This document shows, piece after piece, positions 22,112 through 31,019 of a stretch of 64,000 nucleotides of DNA (position 1 is its first letter; each line of letters begins with the position of its first letter). The stretch spans positions 399,721 through 463,720 of the forward strand of contig JAJDAL010000024.1 of the NCBI GenBank assembly GCA_029261875.1, written 5' to 3'. Below the pieces are notes generated by a model, which was not told where the DNA came from, made no database searches, and was given only the letters and a program-made list of their open reading frames with translations. This stretch comes from Deltaproteobacteria bacterium. Its GTDB lineage: Bacteria > Myxococcota_A > UBA9160 > JAJDAL01. Both the position numbers and the translations under genes were made by a program.

Positions 22112-24430
22112 ATGGCACACTTCCCGGACGCCAAGAACCGGGCGGGCAGGCAAGCCCTGGAGGACTGCGTGAAAGCTTGGGGCTTCCTACGGAAATCGGG
22201 TGTCGCGACGCTCCCGCATTGGATGGCCGCATGGCTCGTCGCGGCGGCGATCGTCTGCACCGCAGGCGTCACCTCGAACGCCCAGGTCGTGCCCGGAATC
22301 CAGGCACCCGCCGAGGCGGAAGCCGAAGCGGATCCGATTTCCGTAGCCGAGGTGGCCCGGCGTCTCGCGGATCTTCGCGGGGAGATCGCTTCCATCGACG
22401 AAGCGTTGCCCCGTGCAGCAGCCGAGCCCGCAGCCCACCTGCGCGCGGTCCGGGCGAAGCTCGAAAAGATCGAGCATGCCCTGGAAGAACAGTCCCTCCT
22501 CCCCAGCCCGACGGAAGCCGCGAGCCCCGTCGCGCCCGAGGCGACCCCATCTCTCTTCGAACTCAACGCACTGTACGAGGCTCGTTCGGCGATGGAGGCC
22601 GCCGCCGAGGAAGCGGGATCACGGGTGGCGATCTCCCGGGACGAGCTGGAGGCGGCCAAAGAGGCCCTCGATGCCATCGGGAAAGAACGCCGAGAAGTCC
22701 GTGGAGCCCTCGATGCGGCGGGGCCGAGTGAGCGCACCGTGTTGGAACGCAAGCTCGAGCTCCTGCGGCTCGAGGAACGACTCGCCCAAGAAGTCGTCTA
22801 CCTACGCACGCTCGAGACGCGCAGTTTGGTCGCGCGTCGCGACGACGAGAGCGGGATTGCGAATCTCAACGCGCGCATCGATGCGATGCGCGCCGCCCTC
22901 GAACGCGGCGAGGGAGCCCCCGAGAACGGTTTCGCTCGACTCGCGGTGCGCGAAGACGAATTGCGACGCAAGCACGAGGACGTGGAGCGGCGGGTGGGTA
23001 GCGCGGAGCTGCGGCTCGAGGCGGCGCAGAACCGCTTCGCCCGCCAGGCGCAGGCGGCCCCCGAACTCCTCCAGGAGGTCGAGGCGCTCACCGCCCATCG
23101 CGACGCCTTGCGGCAACAAGCCGCTCTCATCGACGCGCAACGCGAGCGTTTGGTCTCCGAACGGGAGCTGTGGCAACACTGGGAAGCCATGCTCCGCGGC
23201 GTGCGCGAGTCGGCCCAACTGGCGACCTGGGAAGAGCACGCCACGAAGCACCACGAGGCGTTGGGCCAGGCGAAACTGCGCGCCACCGGCCGCATTTCCG
23301 ATGTGGAGTCGCGTCTCGAAAACCTGCAACGGCGGTTGGATGGGGGTGTGGACGATCCACGGCTAAGCGCGGTTCTCGAGGGGCAGGCGCATTCGCTTCG
23401 CGAGCTGCGCGACGCCTTGCGCGACGATGCGCGCGCAACTGGCGCCGACTGGCGTCTCAGCCAACGCGTGCTCGCCGAGATCCACGAGCGAACGGGGCAC
23501 CTGGACCCGCTCGAACAGCTCGCGCGCGGAGCCGAGGCCTTGGGGGACGTCTGGAACTACGAGATCGCCACCGTCGACGATTCGCCGATCACGGTGGGAG
23601 CCGTGGTGCTCGCGCTGGTCCTCTTCGTGGCCGGGCTCTGGGCGGCGCGTCGCGGCTCGGCGATCGTCGAACGGGTCGCCGAACGGCGCCTCCGGCTGGA
23701 TGCCGGCGCCGCGCATGCCCTCGGGACCCTCTCCTTCTACGCATTGCTGTTGAGTTTCTCGCTGCTCGCTCTGCGCGCCGTCCACTTTCCGCTGACCGCG
23801 TTTACCGTGCTCGGTGGCGCGCTGGCGATCGGCATCGGCTTCGGCAGCCAGAACGTGATGAACAATTTCATCAGCGGACTCATTCTGATGCTGGAACGCC
23901 CCGTGCGCGCGCGCGACGTCGTGGAAGTGGACGGCAACTTCGGAACGATCGAGAACATCGGCGCTCGCAGCACCCAGATTCGCTCGACGGACGGTCGACA
24001 CATCATCGTTCCCAACAGTTTTTTTCTCGAGAACAACGTGGTGAACTGGACTCTTTCCGACGATCTGATGCGCGCCAAGGTGAGCGTCGGCGTGATCTAC
24101 GGCTCACCCACCCGCCTGGTCGAGAAACGCATCCGTCAAGTGGTGGATGAGAACGATCAGATCCTGAAGTCTCCCGCGCCGATCATCATTTTCGAGGAGT
24201 TCGGCGACAACTCGCTCAACTTCGATGTCTATTTCTGGGTCAAGGCGCGCTCTCCCATGGCAATGAGAAAAATACAGAGTCACGTTCGCTTCGGAATCGA
24301 CGACCTGTTCCGCGAAGACAATCTGGTCATCGCGTTTCCCCAGCGCGACGTTCACCTCGACAGTGCAAGCCCGATCGAGGTTCGCATCGTCAACGAAAGC
24401 AAAGACGCGAAGCTTCGCGACGAGCCATAG
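22112..24430 (+). CDS. Mechanosensitive ion channel (large MscS/MscK type)
   Basis: Long coiled-coil N-terminus, MscS core (LGGALAIGIGFGSQNVMNNFISGLILMLERPVRARDVVEVDGNFGTIENIGARSTQIRS). Confidence 0.94.
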   Translation: MAHFPDAKNRAGRQALEDCVKAWGFLRKSGVATLPHWMAAWLVAAAIVCTAGVTSNAQVVPGIQAPAEAEAEADPISVAEVARRLADLRGEIASIDEALPRAAAEPAAHLRAVRAKLEKIEHALEEQSLLPSPTEAASPVAPEATPSLFELNALYEARSAMEAAAEEAGSRVAISRDELEAAKEALDAIGKERREVRGALDAAGPSERTVLERKLELLRLEERLAQEVVYLRTLETRSLVARRDDESGIANLNARIDAMRAALERGEGAPENGFARLAVREDELRRKHEDVERRVGSAELRLEAAQNRFARQAQAAPELLQEVEALTAHRDALRQQAALIDAQRERLVSERELWQHWEAMLRGVRESAQLATWEEHATKHHEALGQAKLRATGRISDVESRLENLQRRLDGGVDDPRLSAVLEGQAHSLRELRDALRDDARATGADWRLSQRVLAEIHERTGHLDPLEQLARGAEALGDVWNYEIATVDDSPITVGAVVLALVLFVAGLWAARRGSAIVERVAERRLRLDAGAAHALGTLSFYALLLSFSLLALRAVHFPLTAFTVLGGALAIGIGFGSQNVMNNFISGLILMLERPVRARDVVEVDGNFGTIENIGARSTQIRSTDGRHIIVPNSFFLENNVVNWTLSDDLMRAKVSVGVIYGSPTRLVEKRIRQVVDENDQILKSPAPIIIFEEFGDNSLNFDVYFWVKARSPMAMRKIQSHVRFGIDDLFREDNLVIAFPQRDVHLDSASPIEVRIVNESKDAKLRDEP

Positions 24431-24442
24431 AGGAGGAGGACA

Positions 24443-25543
24443 GTGGTCTTCCAGAAGTACAATCCGGAGATCGGGGCCCGCCCCGGAACGCTGGCGATCC
24501 CGCCGGATTCTCCGTTTCCGAAGGTCACGGTCGTGCAGTACGACAAAGACTCGATGGATCGGCAGGAAATCGAGAACCTCGACGAGTTGCGCGCCGTGCG
24601 GGACGACGCGCGAACGACGTGGGTGGATGTGCAGGGGCTCGGTGACGAAGCCACCCTCCGCGCGTTGGCGGAGATCTTCGAACTTCATCCCGTGGCGCTC
24701 GAAAACGCGGTCAATGTGCCCCAACGCGCAAAGACCGAACAGTACGAGAATCATCAGCTCGTGATCACACGGACCCCCCAGATCGACGACGAAGGATTGG
24801 TCCGCACGCCGCAGGTGTGCTTCATCATTGGCGAGCGCTACCTGCTGACCTTTCAAGAGCGGTACTTCGGATTCTTCGACGCCGTCCGAGAACGCATGCA
24901 GGTGGGGACCGGGTGGATTCGCAACGGGGGACCTGACCAGCTTGCATACAGCTTGATCGATGCCATGATCGATCGCTATTACCCCGTGGCGCAGTATCTG
25001 GCGGATGGGTTGGAAGAGCTCGAGGACATCGTCGTCGATAACCCGCATCCCGAGGTGCTTGCGCGGATCCACGCCTACCGGCGGCAGCTCGTCGTCCTCC
25101 GTCGAGTGGGTTGGCCGCAGCGGGAGGCGCTCAATGCCATGCTTCGCGCCCAGTCTCCGTTCTTTTCCGACGAGACCAAGGTCTTTCTTCGGGACACCTA
25201 CGATCACATCGCCCAGATCGTCGAGCTGATCGACTCCGCACGCGAGATGGCGTCGGACCTTGCAGACGCCTATCTCTCGAACGTGAGCCACCGCACCAAT
25301 GAGATCATGAAGGTGTTGACGCTGATGGCGAGCATCTTCATTCCGCTCACGTTCGTTGCGGGAATCTACGGCATGAACTTCGAGCACATGCCCGAGCTCG
25401 CGGCCCGGAACGGATACTTCGTCGCCTTGACCGTGATGGTCGTGCTCGGGGTGGGGATGACCGCGTACTTCAAGCACCGCGGCTGGATCGGGTCGGCGCC
25501 ACCTCCGAAGCCGGAAGTGGACAAGCGCGATCTCCCGTCCTAG
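24443..25543 (+). CDS. corA: CorA-type magnesium/cobalt transporter
   Basis: C-terminal IFIPLTFVAGIYGMNFEHMPEL (GMN motif) and two TM helices. Confidence 0.96.
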   Translation: MVFQKYNPEIGARPGTLAIPPDSPFPKVTVVQYDKDSMDRQEIENLDELRAVRDDARTTWVDVQGLGDEATLRALAEIFELHPVALENAVNVPQRAKTEQYENHQLVITRTPQIDDEGLVRTPQVCFIIGERYLLTFQERYFGFFDAVRERMQVGTGWIRNGGPDQLAYSLIDAMIDRYYPVAQYLADGLEELEDIVVDNPHPEVLARIHAYRRQLVVLRRVGWPQREALNAMLRAQSPFFSDETKVFLRDTYDHIAQIVELIDSAREMASDLADAYLSNVSHRTNEIMKVLTLMASIFIPLTFVAGIYGMNFEHMPELAARNGYFVALTVMVVLGVGMTAYFKHRGWIGSAPPPKPEVDKRDLPS

Positions 25544-25594
25544 TCCGATCGCGGGCGAGGTTCCAGCCGCTGTGCGCGGCGCATTGTTCAGCCC

Positions 25595-25613
25595 TATTGA
25601 CAGAGTGTCAATA
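25595..25613. promoter_or_regulatory. Perfect inverted repeat TATTGACA-GAG-TGTCAATA
   Basis: 8-bp arms, 3-bp spacer, in the corA-DUF3604 intergenic region. Confidence 0.6.
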
Positions 25614-25890
25614 ACGGCTCAGGCTGCGCCGCCGGAGGTGGAAAGGGCGTGGAGGCCACCGCGCACGAACACAGTCGGCGCGACCAGCGTGCGGGATTGA
25701 TCACCGCGGACACACCTGGACGCGGAACAGACCGCGATCGCGCTGAATCTCGCTTACCTGAGAGAACCGCTTGGGAGAGCCCGAGTGGCAGGATAACGGA
25801 CCCATAACAGAAAGATATCGCGCGTGTAGACGCGGACGCTGTACGGCGTTCGGCGACGGACACCGCAGCCCGAAATTACCGAGGTAGAAG

Positions 25891-27834
25891 ATGACCCAAC
25901 CCAAATACGCGTTGCTCGATGCAAGTATGAGACTCCTCAAAATCGCGCTCGCCCTCGTGCTCGCCTACATCGCGACGCCGAGCCTCGTATCAACCGCCCG
26001 CGCGGAAGCGAAAACGGACACGCCCTACTCTCCGTACGTCGACCGCGACTTCCCGACTCGTCCGTTCTTCGGCGACACGCATCTCCACACCTCGTTCTCG
26101 ATGGATGCGGGCGCTTTCGGGGCACGCCTCTCGCCGCGCGATGCCTACAAGTTTGCCAGGGGAGAAGAGATCGCGACGTCGACGGGTCAACGCGCGAAGC
26201 TCTCCCGCCCGTTGGACTTTCTCGTCGTGGCCGATCACTCCGACGGAATGGGCTTCTTTCCCCTGCTCTTCGAAGGCACTCCGGAGGTAATGGCGGATCC
26301 GCAGGGAAAGATATGGCACGAGATGATCAAATCCGGGAAGGGAAACGAGGCCGGGTTCGACATCGTTCGAAAGTTCGGCCTGGGACAGATGCCAAAAGCC
26401 ATCCTTCCCGTGCCCGGGACGAGCGCGTACCGCGGAGCCTGGCAGAAGACGATCGAAGCCGCCGAGGAGGCCAACGATCCGGGCACGTTCACGGCCTTCA
26501 TCGGTTTCGAGTGGACCTCGAACACGGGCGGAAACAACCTTCACCGCAACGTGATCTTCCGCGACGATGGCCGCAAGGCCGGGCTCGTCGAGCCCTACAC
26601 CACGGTGAAACCGTTGGGCAGCGACGATCCCAAAGATCTGTGGCGCTGGATGGCCGCCTACGAGGAGAGTTCCGGCGGTCACGTACTCGCCATCCCGCAC
26701 AATGGAAATCTGAGCAACGGCCGCATGTTCCCGAGAATCGACTCCTTTAGCGGAAAACCGATCGACCGCGCCTACGCGGAGCAGCGACAGCGCTGGGAGC
26801 GTCTATACGAAGTCTCCCAGATCAAAGGCGACGGCGAGACCCATCCCCTGCTTTCCCCCAATGACGAATTCGCCGACTTCGAGCGCTGGGACGCTGGGAA
26901 TCTGGACCTCTCCGAGCCGAAGAAGCCCGAGATGCTCGAGTTCGAGTACGCGCGCAGTGCGCTTCGCAGCGGGCTCCAACTCGAGCAAGAGCTCGGAGTC
27001 AATCCCTTCAAATTCGGCATGGTTGGATCAACGGACGCGCACACCGGCCTGTCGGGGGTCGAGGAAGACAATTTCTTCGGAAAAACCGCCGGCTCCGAAC
27101 CGGGCCCCCACCGCTCCTCCCACCCGTTCATCACGAATCCACAGACCGGGCTGACGTTCCACGGGTGGCAGACCATTGCGTCCGGATACGTGGGAGTCTG
27201 GGCCAACGAGAACACCCGGGAATCCCTGTTCGACGCGATGGAGCGACGCGAGACGTTCGCAACTACGGGCTCTCGTATGACGGTGCGCTTCTTCGGCGGT
27301 TGGGAGTTCGATGAGGACGATGCCTTCCAGCCGGATCCCGCCCGCGTCGGCTACGAATCCGGCGTCCCGATGGGAAGCGATCTCCCGAAGCGACCGCGGG
27401 GGGGAGAGCCCCGCTTTCTAGTGGCCGCCCTGAAGGAGCCGGGTGGCGCCAACCTGGATCGGATCCAGATCGTGAAGGGTTGGCTGGACGACGAGGGCGA
27501 GCTCCATGAACGCGTCTACGACGTGGTGTGGGGGGACGCGGACCAGCGCAAGATCGGACGCGATGGAAAGCTCACCCCGGTGGGTAGCACCGTCGACGTG
27601 GAGAACGCGACCTGGGCCAACCGCATTGGGGACCCGGAACTGATCTCGGTATGGAAGGACCCCAACTTCGATTCGGATCAGAGCGCGTTCTACTACGCCC
27701 GCGTGCTCGAGATCCCGACTCCGCGCTGGACCGCGTACGACGCCAAGCGCTTTGACCTCGAGCTACCACCCGAGGTGCCGATGACGACGCAAGATCGCGC
27801 CTACTCGTCGCCGATCTGGTACACGCCGCGCTAG
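25891..27834 (+). CDS. DUF3604 domain protein
   Basis: FFGDTHLHTSFSMDAGAFGARLSPRDAYKFARGEEI...; DFLVVADHSDGMGFFP. Confidence 0.93.
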   Translation: MTQPKYALLDASMRLLKIALALVLAYIATPSLVSTARAEAKTDTPYSPYVDRDFPTRPFFGDTHLHTSFSMDAGAFGARLSPRDAYKFARGEEIATSTGQRAKLSRPLDFLVVADHSDGMGFFPLLFEGTPEVMADPQGKIWHEMIKSGKGNEAGFDIVRKFGLGQMPKAILPVPGTSAYRGAWQKTIEAAEEANDPGTFTAFIGFEWTSNTGGNNLHRNVIFRDDGRKAGLVEPYTTVKPLGSDDPKDLWRWMAAYEESSGGHVLAIPHNGNLSNGRMFPRIDSFSGKPIDRAYAEQRQRWERLYEVSQIKGDGETHPLLSPNDEFADFERWDAGNLDLSEPKKPEMLEFEYARSALRSGLQLEQELGVNPFKFGMVGSTDAHTGLSGVEEDNFFGKTAGSEPGPHRSSHPFITNPQTGLTFHGWQTIASGYVGVWANENTRESLFDAMERRETFATTGSRMTVRFFGGWEFDEDDAFQPDPARVGYESGVPMGSDLPKRPRGGEPRFLVAALKEPGGANLDRIQIVKGWLDDEGELHERVYDVVWGDADQRKIGRDGKLTPVGSTVDVENATWANRIGDPELISVWKDPNFDSDQSAFYYARVLEIPTPRWTAYDAKRFDLELPPEVPMTTQDRAYSSPIWYTPR

Positions 27835-27848
27835 TGGAGCACGCATCC

Positions 27849-28700
27849 ATGCGTAAGTTCATCTCGGAGCCGCTTGTTCATTTTCTCGTGCTCGGAACGG
27901 TGATCTTCGCCGCGGCGCAGCTCGTGTCCGACGATGAACCCTTCGCGGTGAACGAGATCGTGGTCGGAGCAGACCGGATCGAGGGACTCGCCACGGTTTT
28001 CGCGCGGACCTGGCAACGCCCACCAAACGAATCCGAGCTCCAGGGACTGATTTCCGAGTTCGTTCGCGAAGAGATCTACTACCGCGAGGCGCTTGCGCTC
28101 GGTCTCGACCAGGACGACATCATCGTCCGGCGCCGCTTGCGCCAGAAGCTCGAGTTCCTCTCCGAAGATCTCGCCGCCACCGACTCCGCACCGACCGACG
28201 CGGAACTCGCCGCTCACCTCGAAGCGCATCCGGACCGATTCCAAACGGAGGTGCGATTCTCTTTCGTTCAGGTTCCGGTCGACGAGGAGGGCGATCCCGG
28301 CGAACTCCTGGCGCTGCTTCGAGAAGCCGGCACCGATGTGGACACTTCGCCCTACGGCGGGCTCGCGCTGCTCGAGCGGGAGCATCACAATGTCTCGGCG
28401 CCAAAGGTTGCGATGCAGTTCGGCGATAACTTCACCGCGCGCCTGTCGGAAGTTCCGCTGGGTCAGTGGCAGGGCCCGATTCCGTCATCCTACGGTGCAC
28501 ATCTCGTTCTAATCAGCGAGCGATCCGCGGCCGCGCTGCCAAGCCTCGAAACGATTCGAGAGCGCGTTCGCCTCGACCTCGCCGATGTTCGTCGCCAACG
28601 GGCAGCGAAGCGCTTCTACGAATCGTTGCGCCAACGCTACCAGGTCACCGTGGAGTTCCCGAATCGCACATCCGACGCGGCGTACCCGGAGGCGTCATAG
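27849..28700 (+). CDS. Peptidylprolyl isomerase (parvulin-type), membrane-anchored
   Basis: N-terminal TM; SEFVREEIYYREALALGLDQDDIIVRRRLRQKLEFLSED; PPIC-like C-terminus. Confidence 0.88.
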   Translation: MRKFISEPLVHFLVLGTVIFAAAQLVSDDEPFAVNEIVVGADRIEGLATVFARTWQRPPNESELQGLISEFVREEIYYREALALGLDQDDIIVRRRLRQKLEFLSEDLAATDSAPTDAELAAHLEAHPDRFQTEVRFSFVQVPVDEEGDPGELLALLREAGTDVDTSPYGGLALLEREHHNVSAPKVAMQFGDNFTARLSEVPLGQWQGPIPSSYGAHLVLISERSAAALPSLETIRERVRLDLADVRRQRAAKRFYESLRQRYQVTVEFPNRTSDAAYPEAS

Positions 28701-29689
28701 TCCGCGCCCTGCTCGTCGCTGCTTTTCTGGTGGGATCGTGGGCCGTGCCCTCCCCGGCGCACGAGGTGCGACCAGCCTACCTCCAGGTGCGAGAGCTTTC
28801 TCCAAATACCTACGATGTGCTCTGGAAGGTTCCCGCGCGCGGTGGGCGTCGTCTTTCTCTCTCTCTCGAGCTGCCTCGGAGTTGCATCAACTCCACCGAG
28901 CCTCATTTCCAGAGAACGGCGCGAAGCGTTTCGGAACGCTGGGTCGTGCATTGTACGGAGGGGTTGAGTGACTCGACGATTCGCGTCGACGGTCTCTCCG
29001 CCAGTTTCATCGACGTACTGGTTCGCGTGGAACGACTGGATGACTCGACGCAGATCGCACGCCTGACACCGGACTCGCCATCGTTTTCAGTCGCGCCCGT
29101 TCCAGGTCGTCGAGAGATCGCTCTTACCTATCTGAAGATCGGCGTAGAGCACATTCTTCTCGGGGCCGATCACCTTCTCTTCGTACTGGCCCTGCTCCTC
29201 CTGGTGCGCGGCGCGCGCCCGCTCGTGTTGAGCGTGACGGCCTTCACCATCGCGCACAGCCTCACCTTGGCCGCAACCGTGCTGAGCTCGGTGAATGTCC
29301 CACCCGCCCCGGTGGAAGCCTGTATTGCACTCAGCATCATGTTCCTCGCCGCCGAAATCATCCACGCTCGATCCGGTCAGCCCGGCCTCACCGCGCAATA
29401 CCCATGGATCGCAGCTTTTGGCTTTGGCCTGCTCCACGGATTCGGGTTCGCGGGCGCGCTGCGCGATGTGGGCCTTCCGGAACACGCGATTCCCTTGGCG
29501 CTCCTACTCTTCAACGTGGGCGTCGAAATCGGTCAGCTGCTGTTCGTCGGGCTCGCGCTCAGCGCCGGCGCACTGATCGTGCGCTACTCCGTGCCCGGAG
29601 AGAGGCTTGCCCGCCGGGTCGCTCCGTACGCGATTGGGTGCGCTGGAGCCTTCTGGCTGATCGAACGAATCGCGAGCCTGGGAACCTGA
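28697..29689 (+). CDS. HupE/UreJ-family membrane protein (start codon uncertain)
   Basis: AHEVRPAYLQV; LGADHLLFVLALLLLV; FGFGLLHGFGFAGALRDVGLP. No ATG/GTG/TTG found at the expected signal-peptide start. Confidence 0.88.
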   Translation: MVRALLVAAFLVGSWAVPSPAHEVRPAYLQVRELSPNTYDVLWKVPARGGRRLSLSLELPRSCINSTEPHFQRTARSVSERWVVHCTEGLSDSTIRVDGLSASFIDVLVRVERLDDSTQIARLTPDSPSFSVAPVPGRREIALTYLKIGVEHILLGADHLLFVLALLLLVRGARPLVLSVTAFTIAHSLTLAATVLSSVNVPPAPVEACIALSIMFLAAEIIHARSGQPGLTAQYPWIAAFGFGLLHGFGFAGALRDVGLPEHAIPLALLLFNVGVEIGQLLFVGLALSAGALIVRYSVPGERLARRVAPYAIGCAGAFWLIERIASLGT

Positions 29690-29727
29690 CTCCAGAGTGC
29701 ACGACCTGATTCGATTCCCGCGTGCAC

Positions 29728-30891
29728 TCAGGCGGGCTCCCCGGGTGCGACGTTCTGGAAACGGTCGTGTACGAGACGGACGCCCGGAACGACCTTCACG
29801 ACCCAGGCGGCGAACACCAGTGCGACCATCCAACCCGGCAAGAAGAGACCGGCCGCCACCCACGCGGCGACGAACAGCGGTACGCGGAGCGCCGCATTGC
29901 GGATCCGCTTCGGGACCGTGTTCTCGCCCGCCCGCTGGTCGAAGGGCACCGGTCGCAGGAACCAACCGTTGGCGATCAGCAGCGTGACGAAGATCGGCCA
30001 GGGCACCGGCGGTGAGTCGAGCTCGGGGTTCGCGTCGGGCAGGGCGTCCGGCGCATCCGCGGGTTCGCGAAGCGCCGACTCGACGCGGCGCCACACGTAG
30101 CCGGGCGTCGGTCGGGCGACGGCACCACCGATGTTCTGGCGCGTCGGTCGACAGCGCCACCGGTAGAGCACGCGGCCTTCCCGACCGAGCGCCAGCACCC
30201 CGGGCTGGAAGTAGCCCTTGGGATGCGACACCCAACTCGTTCCCGTTCCCAGATTCCCGAAGTCACTGCCCCACTCGTTGGTGAAGAGCGAAAGCCAGCC
30301 GCGCTCCGCACAGGTGCCTGAGATCTCCTGGTGGGGATCGCCGACGTGTTCGAAGCCGGTCTGCCAATCTTCCTGGGCATTGCGTGCCAGGGTCTGGGGC
30401 TCACTCGTGATCGCATACATCTCACCACCCGCCTCGCGAATCGCCCGGACGACCCCTTCCTTCGCGTAGCCGCGCAACTCGCGGCGACACGGAGGTCACC
30501 AGAAACCGCGATAGAACAGGAGCACCACGAAGGCGTGGCGCTTCATCGCCTCGTCGAGCCAACCCGCGCGGACTCCGACCGGCGGATCGAGCAGCGGAGC
30601 CGGTGAACCGACCGCGGGCGCCGGCTCGTCGAGGTGCTGCACGGCGAAGCCCTCGCCCGCCCGGGTCACCGCGAAGCGCTCGCGCAGACAAACGTCCTGG
30701 CCATCCTGGTGGCCGCAAAGGATCAGCTGAATTTCGCGGGGATCGGCCGCGGCGTCGAAGGCGTCCGCGGGTTGCGGATCCACGATCCCGGTGAGTTTGA
30801 AGTCACTGCCCTCGTGCGACGAAAACCAGGCTCGGGCAGCTTCGGCCACCTCGGCGAGGTAGCTGGGAATGGACTCTTCGACACGGGGCAT
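29728..30891 (-). CDS. Peroxiredoxin-like selenoprotein candidate with in-frame TGA (UPPC motif)
   Basis: ATG at 30891 with GGGAGGG upstream. Reads ...AFVVLLFYRGFW-TGA(30498-30496)-PPCRRELRGYAKEGVVRAIREAGGEMYAITSEP... in one frame to stop at 29728; the ORF track splits it into 30496..31473 and 29728..30477. Confidence 0.9.
30463..30491 (-). promoter_or_regulatory. Putative bacterial SECIS hairpin
   Basis: CGUGU-C-GCCGCG-AGUUG-CGCGGC-U-ACGCG: 5 bp + C.U mismatch + 6 bp stem, 5-nt loop starting 17 nt after UGA with G in loop position 2. Confidence 0.75.
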
Positions 30892-31019
30892 GGCGGGCCC
30901 TCCCGATCGTGGCGCGTCCGTTCGAGAATGCCATAGGCCGTACTCCGAGGCGGTTCGAGCCGGAAAGGAAAATCGCCCGCCGAAGTTCAAGGTCGGAGCG
31001 CGGTTTCCGGGTCGACGCC

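Noticed and set aside
24104-25477. 457-aa minus ORF over corA
   Set aside because: Shadow of CorA; no start context or domain.
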